Assembly (NCBI GenBank): GCA_024404415.1
Contig: JAKSPX010000011.1
Coordinates: forward strand, 1 to 14,172
Direction of reading: 5' to 3'
Source of the DNA: Clostridia bacterium
GTDB taxonomy: Bacteria > Bacillota > Clostridia > Oscillospirales > QAMX01
DNA: 14,172 nt
The position numbers and the translations under genes were made by a program. Every line of letters begins with the position of its first letter. Positions within the stretch are counted from its first letter, which is position 1. A model generated the notes under the pieces. It had not been told where the DNA came from, did not search any database, and worked only from the letters and a program-made list of their open reading frames with translations. Below are positions 1 through 6,461 of this stretch, piece after piece.

Positions 1-375
1 CAGACGGACGTAATAACCGAGAAGGCACTTGCAGGGGGAGCCGTCGTTGTGCACGCCCGCGTCCTCGCAGACGGGGCAGAGATAATGCGGCCGGAGAAGA
101 TTTTTGTCCTTGCCGAGCTCCGTAAGAATTGCGGCCTGCTTTTCATAAAGCTCCTCCGCGTTCCTGCGGATGACGGTGATATCTTCCTTTCGCCCGGTCA
201 GCGCGGCGCGCGCCATGCGGAAGGAAAGGGCGGAAAGTGCCCGATCGATCTCCATCAGGCGCGGCGACGACTCCAAAAGACGCGCCTTGCGCACATCCTC
301 ACGCTCGTTGAAGGCGCGCACCTTCGCGGCGTGCTCTTCTTTTGCGCGTTCCATCAGTTTCTTGTGATATGCCAT
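1..375 (-). CDS. DnaC/DnaI-like helicase loader, N-terminal part (runs off window)
   Basis: The minus-strand frame is open from an ATG at 375-373 to the window edge, giving 125 residues beginning MAYHKKLMERAKEEHAAK. The first ~90 residues are a charged, probably helical segment. They are followed by a cysteine cluster (CPVCEDAG near residue 104, CKCL near 117) of the kind found in the zinc-binding N-terminal domain of DnaI/DnaC-type loaders. These load the replicative helicase DnaB/DnaC at the origin or at restarted forks. The AAA+ ATPase half, with the Walker motifs, would lie outside the window, so the call rests on the zinc cluster and on position 21 bp downstream of a DnaD-domain gene, the usual clostridial pairing. 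A GGAGG-like ribosome site lies just upstream of the start. Confidence 0.72.
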   Translation of the reverse strand, partial: MAYHKKLMERAKEEHAAKVRAFNEREDVRKARLLESSPRLMEIDRALSALSFRMARAALTGRKEDITVIRRNAEELYEKQAAILTELGKDKNLLRPHYLCPVCEDAGVHNDGSPCKCLLGYYVRL

Positions 376-396
376 TCCTCTCGCCTCCGTTCCGCC

Positions 397-1329
397 TTAT
401 GGATTTTCCTGCTTCTGTTTTTTCTTTTCGTAGTATTCCCGCGCGCGTCTGAGGGCTGCCTGCTCGCTTTGAGACGGCTGCTTGTCGCCGGGCTTGTGCA
501 TTCTTTCCGGGTTTGCGGGCCGTTCGCCGCTTGCGGGCTTGCGCACACCCTCCTGTTCCTCCACCGCTTTGAGCGTGTGAAGTCCCTTTTCGTACCAGCC
601 GCGCAGGATGCCGTTGATATAGGGCGTATTGATCGATCCGAATTTGACCGCCGCGTTATCCGCGGCCCTTTCCCCCAGCTCGATGGGCGTCGCCCGGTCC
701 GACCATTCGCGCAGATACCCTTCCACCGAAGGGGTCATGGCTGTGATGTGCAGCACTTCCGTCACAGAATCTATGTATTCGTTCTGCTTTTCCAGGGTGC
801 GCAGATAACTGTCCGCCTTGTCCGGCGTGTCGATCCCGCGGTCCATCCACTTGTTGGCGGTCTTCTGGATCATATTGACGGTCAGGCGTCTTCCGCGCTT
901 TTCCGCCATCGTGCTTGCGCAGTAGTTGACGATCAGAAAGATCACGCTGTAAGGCATGCCCATCCAACGGACGATGTTGAGAAGGATCTGCGTCTCGTTG
1001 GGGGAGGCGATGCGCCCCATTTTGTGCTCGGTGACGTGCAGAAGTTCCTTGAATTCGTTGTCGGTCTCCACCGCCTCGGCGATCTCCTCGCGGGTGTAGG
1101 TCGGCGGCGTCTCGTCCATCAGGCGCTTGCCCGACGGGATCAGCTCCAAAGTAAGGAGCCTTGCCACGGCAGAGGCATATTCCTCCAGCGTCAGATCGAG
1201 CGCGCGCATGGCACCGTCTTTTTCGGTATTGCCTTCCGAAAGATAATATAAATAGAGCCTTACCGCATTGCCGTCCTTTTCTTTCCATAAAAGAGACTGT
1301 GCGTGCGGAGTAATGGTGATCTCTTTCAT
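397..1329 (-). CDS. DnaD-domain replication initiation protein
   Basis: The protein has 310 residues from the ATG at 1329-1327, chosen because AAAGGAG lies 9 bases upstream (about 1339-1345). The frame stays open upstream to 1407, but that extension would cover the promoter. An N-terminal winged-helix-like part (about 1-90) is followed by two DnaD-type helical domains. The first covers about 90-180 and contains ILLNIVRWMGMPYSVIFLIV and IQKTANKWMDRGI. The second covers about 202-258 and contains YINGILRGWYEKGL, the typical DnaD signature of a Tyr/Ile helix followed by W-x-x-x-G-(I/L). The last ~50 residues are charged and Lys/Glu/Arg/Pro-rich, probably disordered. DnaD proteins bind DNA and help load the helicase at the origin and during restart in Firmicutes. 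The downstream helicase-loader-like gene on the same strand fits this role. Confidence 0.85.
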   Translation of the reverse strand: MKEITITPHAQSLLWKEKDGNAVRLYLYYLSEGNTEKDGAMRALDLTLEEYASAVARLLTLELIPSGKRLMDETPPTYTREEIAEAVETDNEFKELLHVTEHKMGRIASPNETQILLNIVRWMGMPYSVIFLIVNYCASTMAEKRGRRLTVNMIQKTANKWMDRGIDTPDKADSYLRTLEKQNEYIDSVTEVLHITAMTPSVEGYLREWSDRATPIELGERAADNAAVKFGSINTPYINGILRGWYEKGLHTLKAVEEQEGVRKPASGERPANPERMHKPGDKQPSQSEQAALRRAREYYEKKKQKQENP

Positions 1330-1378
1330 AAGCCGCACTCCTTTCCCGCCGGATCGACGATTTTTTCGACTTTCCACT

Positions 1379-1407
1379 ATTATATATAATTTGTTATCCG
1401 ATTGCAA
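1379..1407 (-). promoter_or_regulatory. sigma-A-type promoter of the DnaD/helicase-loader operon
   Basis: On the minus strand the -35 hexamer is TTGCAA (1407-1402) and the -10 hexamer is a perfect TATAAT (1384-1379), separated by 17 bp. Transcription should start near 1372 and give a short leader of about 43 nt before the ATG at 1329. Within this leader the only clear element is the AAAGGAG ribosome site. The spacing and consensus match are seen directly; activity is inferred. Confidence 0.8.
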
Positions 1408-1453
1408 GACCCAGTCTTGCCGTGTAAAAAATTCCCGGTGCGCGAGTTTCCTC

Positions 1454-1482
1454 TTTACATACCGCTTGTTTTTTGGTATAAT
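1454..1482 (+). promoter_or_regulatory. sigma-A-type promoter of the femX-like/alr-like operon
   Basis: The -35 hexamer is TTTACA (1454-1459) and the -10 hexamer is TATAAT (1477-1482), with a 17-bp spacer and an extended -10 TGG directly before the -10. The start should fall near 1489, leaving a leader of about 58 nt. It is divergent from the DnaD promoter, with the two -35 elements about 46 bp apart, so one regulator bound between them could influence both operons. Confidence 0.82.
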
Positions 1483-1491
1483 ACATTTAGA

Positions 1492-1516
1492 ATAGATTTA
1501 ATATCGGTAAATCTAT
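1492..1516 (+). other. perfect 9-bp inverted repeat at the 5' end of the femX-like leader
   Basis: ATAGATTTA (1492-1500) and TAAATCTAT (1508-1516) are exact reverse complements around a 7-nt loop. They lie at about +4 to +28 relative to the predicted start. It could be a 5' stem-loop that stabilises the mRNA, or an operator for a dimeric repressor binding just downstream of the promoter. The sequence alone does not separate the two. Confidence 0.55.
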
Positions 1517-1546
1517 CCAAGCACGATCAAGGGGGATGGATCGCCT

Positions 1547-2623
1547 ATGTTCAGATTAGTTTCGGCGACGGACAACGAAGGCCGCGCCATGATGGATACA
1601 TTCAACCAAAGCTGCCCCAAGGGGCATTTTGCCCAGTCCTGGATGTGGGCAGGCGTGAAGGACAACTGGCAGAACGCCGGTGTTCTCTCGCTCGACGACG
1701 AAGGCAAGGTGCGCGGCGCGCTCCTTCTGCTCTTCCGCAAGCTGCCTTTAGGTCTTTCGATTATGTATGCGCCGCGCGGCCCTGTCTGCGACGTGCACGA
1801 CAAGGCCGTTCTGACCGACCTCTTTGACGGCGCGAAGGCGCTTGCCAAAAAGCACGGCTCCTATGTCTTCAAGATCGACCCGGACGTGCTTTCCTCCGAC
1901 GAGGAATTCATCGAGACCATGAAGGGCTTCGGCTTCCGTCTCCCCGAAAACAGCAAGAATTTCGAGGGCATTCAGCCGCGTTACGTCTTCCGCCTCAACG
2001 TGGAAAACAAAACCGAGGACGAGCTTCTGCAGAGTTTTGAATCCAAGACCCGCTACAACCTCCGCCTCTCCACCCGCAAGGGCGTAACGGTGAAGTATTT
2101 CCCCGGAGACCAGCCCATACCGGACGAAGAGCTGGACGCTTTCTCCCACCTGATGGATACCACCGGCGAACGCGACCGTTTCATCGTGCGCGGACGCGAT
2201 TATTTCAAGAAGCTTCTTGAGGTCATGGGTGCCAACGCCCGCCTCTACATGGCCTACGCCGACGGCGAACGCATCGCCGGTACCGTCGCCTTACATTACG
2301 GCGACAAAGTCTGGTACCTCTACGGCGCCAGCTCCAACGAAAAGCGCAACCTCATGCCCAACTATCAGCTCCAGTGGGAGATGATCCGTTGGTCTCTTGC
2401 GGAAAACTGCCGCATTTATGACTTCCGCGGTGTTTCCGGCGACCTTTCCGAGGACAACCCTCTTTACGGGCTTTACCGTTTCAAAAAAGGCTTCAACGGC
2501 GATTTCTGTGAATTCGTCGGCGAATTCGATCTGGAATACAGAAAACTGACCGCCCGCATGATGGATCTTGCGCAAAAGACCTATCGCAAACTGCGTTACC
2601 TCAAGCGGATGGGCAAGAACTGA
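1547..2623 (+). CDS. FemX/FemAB-family peptidoglycan bridge aminoacyltransferase
   Basis: The protein has 358 residues. FemAB-family enzymes use aminoacyl-tRNA to add amino acids to the stem-peptide lysine or diamino acid of lipid II, making the peptidoglycan cross-bridge at the cytoplasmic face of the membrane. Two GNAT-like folds are visible. The first covers about 1-180, with KIDPDV near 109 and RYVFRLNVENKTEDELLQSF near 145. The second covers about 205-330, with DRFIVRGRDYFKKLLE, IAGTVALHYGDKVWYLYGAS and the family hallmark YDFRGVSGD...GLYRFKKGFNG near 291-318. No coiled-coil arm is seen between the folds, so it resembles FemX/MurM-type first-residue enzymes rather than FemA/FemB. A GGGGGAT ribosome site lies about 7 nt before the ATG. 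It sits 24 bp ahead of an alanine-racemase-like gene. Which amino acid is transferred cannot be read from the sequence. Confidence 0.88.
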   Translation: MFRLVSATDNEGRAMMDTFNQSCPKGHFAQSWMWAGVKDNWQNAGVLSLDDEGKVRGALLLLFRKLPLGLSIMYAPRGPVCDVHDKAVLTDLFDGAKALAKKHGSYVFKIDPDVLSSDEEFIETMKGFGFRLPENSKNFEGIQPRYVFRLNVENKTEDELLQSFESKTRYNLRLSTRKGVTVKYFPGDQPIPDEELDAFSHLMDTTGERDRFIVRGRDYFKKLLEVMGANARLYMAYADGERIAGTVALHYGDKVWYLYGASSNEKRNLMPNYQLQWEMIRWSLAENCRIYDFRGVSGDLSEDNPLYGLYRFKKGFNGDFCEFVGEFDLEYRKLTARMMDLAQKTYRKLRYLKRMGKN

Positions 2624-2647
2624 TTCCCCGCCAAAAAGGAGTACGTT

Positions 2648-3757
2648 TTGATCAAAGCTCTCGTCGTAGAAAGAGACGCCGTTCTCCAGAACCTCAAAGT
2701 CGTGCGCGCCAAGGCAGCGAATTCCGCCGTGATCGGCGTTCTGAAAGGCAATGCCTACGGTCTGGGTCTGGCGGAGACGGCCCGCATGATGCGCGAAGCC
2801 GGCATCCATCTGTTTGCCGTGACCGAGCCTTCGGATCTTTCCCGTCTGCGTGACGCGGGTTTCACCGATGAATCGGTATTGATCCTGCGTTCCACCGCCA
2901 TCGCCTCCGAGCTTGAGACGATCATCGACTGCGGCGGGACCGCCACGATCGGTTCCTATGACGCAGCCGTTGCCGCCAACAGCCTCGCCGAGACGCTCGG
3001 TACCGTCCTTTCGGTGCACATCGAGATCGACACCGGCATGGGACGCTACGGATTCCTGCCGAATGAATCCAACAAGGTCATTTCGGTCTTCCGCTACATG
3101 AAAAACCTGCACATCACGGGCATGTATACCCACTTCGCCAACGCCTTTGCCCCCGGCAAGGCGGGTGAAAAGGCCGTGCGTGCGCAGTTTGACGCCTTTA
3201 TGGAAACGGTCAGCGCCGTGCGCGAAGCCGGATTTGACCCGGGGCTTCTCCACGCCGCCAATTCTTCGGCTCTCTTCCGCTTCCCTTACACCCGTCTGGA
3301 CGCCGTCCGCATCGGCTCGGCCTACACCGGGAGACTTCCGATCCGCGGCAATTTCGGTCTGCGCAAGACCGGACACGCCGAATGCGCCGTTGTGGAAACG
3401 CGCTGGATCGAAAAAGGCACGACCATCGGCTACGGATCGGCCTATAAGGCGCGCCGCAGAATGCGCATCGCCGTGATCCCGCTCGGGTCCTCCGACGGTT
3501 TCTGCCTTGAAAAGGCGCACGACGTCTATACCTTCACCGATACGCTCCACTTCATGTGGCAGGAACTCAAAAAGTTCCTCCGTTCCCCCCACCGCACCGT
3601 TGAGATCAACGGCAAGACCTGCAAGGTTCTCGGCCATGTCGGTACGCTCCACACCGTCGCGGACATCACCGACCTGGAATGCAATCCGGGAGATATGGCG
3701 CGCTTTGAGGTGAATCCGCTCATCGCCGGCACCATTTTGCCGAAGCGATATATTTAA
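2648..3757 (+). CDS. divergent alanine-racemase-like PLP enzyme (fold type III)
   Basis: The protein has 369 residues and starts at TTG 2648, preceded by AAGGAG with a 6-nt gap. The N-terminal barrel is clearly of the alanine racemase family. It has the PLP lysine in VLKGNAYGLG (K33), DTGMGRYGF (R133), HAANSSALF (about 202-210), RIGSAYTG (about 221-228) and the GYGSAY tyrosine region (261-266). The C-terminal domain departs from canonical enzymes. The usual GYADGY becomes GSSDGF (280-285), an insertion of roughly 20 residues follows, and the usual G-R-V-S-M-D-Q becomes GHVGTLHT (329-336), so the conserved Met-Asp pair is absent. Canonical racemases make D-alanine for cell-wall stem peptides. 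Here the loop that completes the partner's active site is altered, so a different amino acid, different quaternary structure or non-racemase role is possible. Linkage to the femX-like gene suggests peptidoglycan work. Confidence 0.8.
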   Translation: MIKALVVERDAVLQNLKVVRAKAANSAVIGVLKGNAYGLGLAETARMMREAGIHLFAVTEPSDLSRLRDAGFTDESVLILRSTAIASELETIIDCGGTATIGSYDAAVAANSLAETLGTVLSVHIEIDTGMGRYGFLPNESNKVISVFRYMKNLHITGMYTHFANAFAPGKAGEKAVRAQFDAFMETVSAVREAGFDPGLLHAANSSALFRFPYTRLDAVRIGSAYTGRLPIRGNFGLRKTGHAECAVVETRWIEKGTTIGYGSAYKARRRMRIAVIPLGSSDGFCLEKAHDVYTFTDTLHFMWQELKKFLRSPHRTVEINGKTCKVLGHVGTLHTVADITDLECNPGDMARFEVNPLIAGTILPKRYI

Positions 3758-3764
3758 TTTCATA

Positions 3765-3793
3765 TTGCATATAATTATGTACATAATTATATA
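3765..3793 (+). promoter_or_regulatory. candidate promoter for darA-holB-ricT-cupin
   Basis: TTGCAT (3765-3770) and TATATA (3788-3793) are separated by 17 bp, in the 63-bp gap between the alr-like stop and the darA start. The -10 match is only moderate. The whole spacer and most of the -10 lie inside the 24-bp palindrome listed separately. Transcription would start near 3800, immediately upstream of the darA ribosome site. Confidence 0.5.
3769..3792. repeat. perfect 24-bp palindrome in the darA promoter
   Basis: The half-site ATATAATTATGT is followed immediately by its exact reverse complement, giving a gapless 24-bp palindrome centred on GTAC. It lies over the spacer and -10 of the candidate darA promoter. 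The all-AT arms, lack of a loop and missing U tract argue against a terminator. A dimeric repressor operator is the simplest reading, but no regulator gene is in the window. Confidence 0.6.
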
Positions 3794-3820
3794 GATCGCC
3801 AAGAAAAGGATGTGCTCTCT

Positions 3821-4144
3821 ATGAAAATGATTCTGGCTATCATCAACCACGATGACGCCCCCACCGTTATTCACAACCTCACCAAGCACGGCTTCCAGGC
3901 CACCAAGCTCGCCACCACCGGCGGTCTTCTGAAGGCCGGCAACACCACCCTCCTCCTCGGCGTGAACGACGACAAGGTCGACACCGCCATCGGCATCATC
4001 AGCAAGTATTCCAAGAGCCGCAGCCAGCTTCTTCCCACCACCGAGATGGGCAGCGGCGGCGTCTACTCCTCCATGCCTGTTGAAGTCATGGTCGGCGGCG
4101 CTACCTGCTTCGTTCTCAACATTGAGAGAATGGAAAAGGCTTGA
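3821..4144 (+). CDS. darA: cyclic-di-AMP receptor, DarA/PstA (PII-like)
   Basis: The protein has 107 residues, MKMILAIINHDDAPTVIHNL onward, matching the YaaQ/DarA family in length and content. DarA is a trimeric PII-like cytoplasmic protein that binds the second messenger c-di-AMP; its output is largely unknown. The TKLATTGGLLKAGNTTLLLGV segment carries Thr28, Asn41 and Gly47, positions recalled as nucleotide contacts in S. aureus PstA; Phe36 of that protein is Leu here. GSGGVYSSMP and the C-terminal beta-strand FVLNIERMEK are also typical. The ATG at 3821 is preferred over an in-frame GTG at 3812, because AAAAGGA (3804-3810) is 10 nt from the ATG but only 1 nt from the GTG. The stop overlaps the holB start. 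The order darA-holB-yaaT matches the B. subtilis region, where yaaR lies between. Confidence 0.92.
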   Translation: MKMILAIINHDDAPTVIHNLTKHGFQATKLATTGGLLKAGNTTLLLGVNDDKVDTAIGIISKYSKSRSQLLPTTEMGSGGVYSSMPVEVMVGGATCFVLNIERMEKA

Positions 4145-5103
4145 GCATTCCGCTTTACGCAAACGAACGGTTTAAGGCGGCGGCGAAATCCGCCGCCTTA
4201 CTGGGAAAAGGCATGCGCGTCACCATCATCGAAGGCGCTTCCGGCAGCGGCAAGAGCCAGATGGCGCGTTATCTCGCCTCCGCCCTTCTCTGCGAAGCGG
4301 AAGAGGACAAGATCCCCTGCGGGGAGTGCCGCACCTGCCGCCTGATCGCCGACGGGATCCATCCGGACGTGATCCTCCCGGAAAAGGACCGCAAAAAGGT
4401 CATCTCGGTCGACGCCGTCAAAAAGCTCCGCCGGGATGTTTTTGTGCGCCCGACGATGGCAAAGGGCAAGGTCTATCTCTTCGAACACGCCGAAGAGCTG
4501 AACGTAGAGGGGCAGAATGCCCTTTTGAAGCTTCTGGAAGAGCCCCCGGCCTTTACCTACTTCATTTTACTCTGTGCATCCCGCACCTCTCTTTTGCCGA
4601 CGGTGCTTTCCCGCGCCACACTTTTCACCACCGAGCCCTTAAACGACGCCGACATGGCCTCCTTCCTCCGGCAAACGGCCCCGGAAGCGACCTCCGATGC
4701 CGTCGCCTCCGCTATAAGTCTTGCAGGAGGCAATGCCGGGCGAGCACTTATGCTCCTCTCGGAAGGCAATGTGCTTCGTCAAAAAGCACTTACCTATCTG
4801 AAAACGGCCGCCCGGCACGACGAATATTCCCTCTATAAATACGGTGCTGAGCTTTCCGCCGACGGACAGCTCGACGTTTCCGCCTTCCTCTTCATTCTGA
4901 AAGAGCTTCTGAGCCTTTCCGCACGCGACGCAGCGGGACTCGGATATTCCGGGGAGGACACCGTGCCCTCCTTCGGCAAGGAAAAAGCCTACGCGCTTCT
5001 GGAAGCCCTTAACGGCATCATGCTCTGGCCGGAAGCCAACCTTTCCGCCACAGCGATCTTTACCGGCATGGGTGCATCCTTCAGCGCGATTTTGAATAAA
5101 TAA
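4141..5103 (+). CDS. holB: DNA polymerase III subunit delta'
   Basis: The protein has 320 residues. It is the delta' component of the clamp loader that opens and places the beta clamp on primed DNA. It carries a P-loop GASGSGKS (32-39), a zinc-type cysteine cluster (C51, C60, C63, C66; CGECRTC), the segment KVYLFEHAEELNVEGQNALLKLLEEPP (about 110-136) and LLPTVLSRATLF, equivalent to the clamp-loader SRC region with Ala in place of Cys. The start is TTG at 4141, overlapping the darA TGA in a TTGA quartet, which implies translational coupling; AAAAGG lies just before it. Length is normal for the family. An intact P-loop is common in Gram-positive delta' proteins, unlike E. coli delta'. Confidence 0.93.
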   Translation: MSIPLYANERFKAAAKSAALLGKGMRVTIIEGASGSGKSQMARYLASALLCEAEEDKIPCGECRTCRLIADGIHPDVILPEKDRKKVISVDAVKKLRRDVFVRPTMAKGKVYLFEHAEELNVEGQNALLKLLEEPPAFTYFILLCASRTSLLPTVLSRATLFTTEPLNDADMASFLRQTAPEATSDAVASAISLAGGNAGRALMLLSEGNVLRQKALTYLKTAARHDEYSLYKYGAELSADGQLDVSAFLFILKELLSLSARDAAGLGYSGEDTVPSFGKEKAYALLEALNGIMLWPEANLSATAIFTGMGASFSAILNK

Positions 5104-5159
5104 CTCACCTTTCGAAAATCTGGCAGCCGCCAGCCATAAAGCGGCAAACGGAGTCAATC

Positions 5160-6023
5160 TTGATAGAAATCATCGGAGTACGTTTCAAAAACGTCGGGAA
5201 GATCTATTATTTCTCCCCCGGCGCACTCAATATCACCACGGGCGAATACGTCATCGTCGAAACCAGCCGCGGCGTGGAAATCGGTCTGACGGTCATCCCC
5301 AACAAGGAGATCGAGGAGGACCGCATCGTCTCCCCCCTGAAAGAGGTCATCCGTGTGGCGACCCCGGAGGATCTGGCCCGCGCCGAGGAAAACAAGAAAA
5401 AAGAAAAGGCGGCCTTCCGCATCTGCGAAGAGAAGATCGCCGCGCACAAGCTGGATATGAAACTGGTCGAGGTAGAATACACCTTCGACGAAAACAAGAT
5501 CCTCTTTTACTTTACCTCAGACGGCCGCGTGGACTTCCGTGAGCTGGTCAAGGAGCTGGCCTCGGTCTTCCGCACCCGCATCGAGCTCCGGCAGATCGGC
5601 GTCCGCGACGAAGCCAAAATGCTCGGCGGACTCGGTGTCTGTGGCAATCCCTTCTGCTGCTCCACCTTCCTGGACGAATTCCAGCCTGTGTCCATCAAAA
5701 TGGCCAAGGAGCAGTATCTCTCGCTCAACCCGGTGAAAATTTCCGGCACCTGCGGCAGACTCATGTGCTGCCTGAAATATGAGCACGAGGTCTACGAACA
5801 GCTTCTGAAAACCACACCGAAGGTCGGCGCGCTTGTGGAGACGCCCGCCGGCAACGGCACCGTCACCGAGGTCTCGCTCATCACCGGGCAGCTTAAGGTG
5901 ACACTGGCCAAGACGCCCGACGTCCCCAAGACCTTCCACAAAAGCGAGGTCCGCCTCCTGAAGGATGGATCCGTCCGTCAGGAAGCCATTGATCCTTCCT
6001 TAAAACAGCTCGAAGGCAAGTAA
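5160..6023 (+). CDS. ricT: PSP1-domain protein YaaT/RicT
   Basis: The protein has 287 residues from TTG 5160, supported by GGAG (5150-5153) 6 nt upstream. The PSP1 domain occupies roughly the middle of the chain. Two conserved cysteine clusters are visible: GVCGNPFCCSTF (C161, C166, C167) and GTCGRLMCCLKYEHE (C198, C203, C204). In B. subtilis, RicT works with RicA and RicF as an Fe-S-binding complex that promotes RNase Y-dependent mRNA maturation and influences sporulation, competence and biofilm formation. Neither ricA nor ricF is in this window. The gene is 56 bp downstream of holB, as in the conserved darA-holB-yaaT neighbourhood. The last ~70 residues form a small beta-rich domain (VGALVETPAGNGTVTEVSL onward). 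Confidence 0.92.
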   Translation: MIEIIGVRFKNVGKIYYFSPGALNITTGEYVIVETSRGVEIGLTVIPNKEIEEDRIVSPLKEVIRVATPEDLARAEENKKKEKAAFRICEEKIAAHKLDMKLVEVEYTFDENKILFYFTSDGRVDFRELVKELASVFRTRIELRQIGVRDEAKMLGGLGVCGNPFCCSTFLDEFQPVSIKMAKEQYLSLNPVKISGTCGRLMCCLKYEHEVYEQLLKTTPKVGALVETPAGNGTVTEVSLITGQLKVTLAKTPDVPKTFHKSEVRLLKDGSVRQEAIDPSLKQLEGK

Positions 6024-6049
6024 ATCAAAACCGAAAAGGGGTAAATGAT

Positions 6050-6403
6050 ATGATCAGAAGTAAAAAAGACGGCGATATCAAGGTCAATGTCAACATGAAA
6101 GGCGGCGACGGCACCGTTACCGTCACCAATATGCTCAAGGCCGAAAACGATGAATTCTACGGCAAGGGCCGTCTCTTCGGTGAGATCGAGCTTCCCGTCG
6201 GCGCCTCCATCGGCAAGCACCAGCACAACGGCGAAATGGAATGCTTCTATGTCATCGCAGGCAAGGGTGCTTTTGACGACGACGGCGAGATCAAGGAAGT
6301 CTCCGTCGGCGACATCTGCTATACCGCAAGCGGCTCCTCCCATTCCATCCGCAACATCGGTGATGAACCGCTCCGCCTCGTCGCGCTGATCCTCTATAAA
6401 TAA
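6050..6403 (+). CDS. small single-domain cupin protein
   Basis: The protein has 117 residues with AAGGGG about 9 nt before the ATG. It is a one-domain cupin beta-barrel. Motif 1 is GKHQHNGEMECFYVIAGKG (55-73), with candidate metal ligands H57, H59 and E62 or E64. Motif 2 is GDICYTASGSSHSIRN (87-102), with H98 as the fourth ligand. Cupins of this size bind a divalent metal and act as small dioxygenases, isomerases or sugar/ligand sensors; nothing here fixes the substrate. It lies 26 bp downstream of ricT and is the last gene before a strong terminator, so it is probably co-transcribed with darA-holB-ricT, which is not part of the classical B. subtilis arrangement. Confidence 0.85.
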   Translation: MIRSKKDGDIKVNVNMKGGDGTVTVTNMLKAENDEFYGKGRLFGEIELPVGASIGKHQHNGEMECFYVIAGKGAFDDDGEIKEVSVGDICYTASGSSHSIRNIGDEPLRLVALILYK

Positions 6404-6410
6404 AACATTT

Positions 6411-6443
6411 AGCTGCAATGCCGGTCGGTATTGCAGCTTTTTT
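6411..6443 (+). terminator. rho-independent terminator after the cupin gene
   Basis: AGCTGCAATGCC (6411-6422) pairs with GGTATTGCAGCT (6427-6438) over 12 positions with one G-U wobble and a 4-nt GGTC loop. A run of six T (6438-6443) follows, its first base also closing the stem. It should end the darA operon transcript, yet the ribosome site of the GH42 gene starts only 4 nt later. Confidence 0.9.
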
Positions 6444-6461
6444 ACGAAAGGGACAATGATT

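Noticed and set aside
1330..1407. Longer 336-residue form of the DnaD protein starting at 1407
   Set aside because: The extension would be encoded across the -10, spacer and -35 of a near-perfect promoter and has no ribosome site, whereas the ATG at 1329 does.
5121..5145. Alternative small hairpins (TGGC/GCCA versus GCCGC/GCGGC) in the gap before ricT, as a possible riboswitch-like switch
   Set aside because: The helices are only 4-5 bp and the gap is 56 bp, too little to support a regulatory fold over chance.
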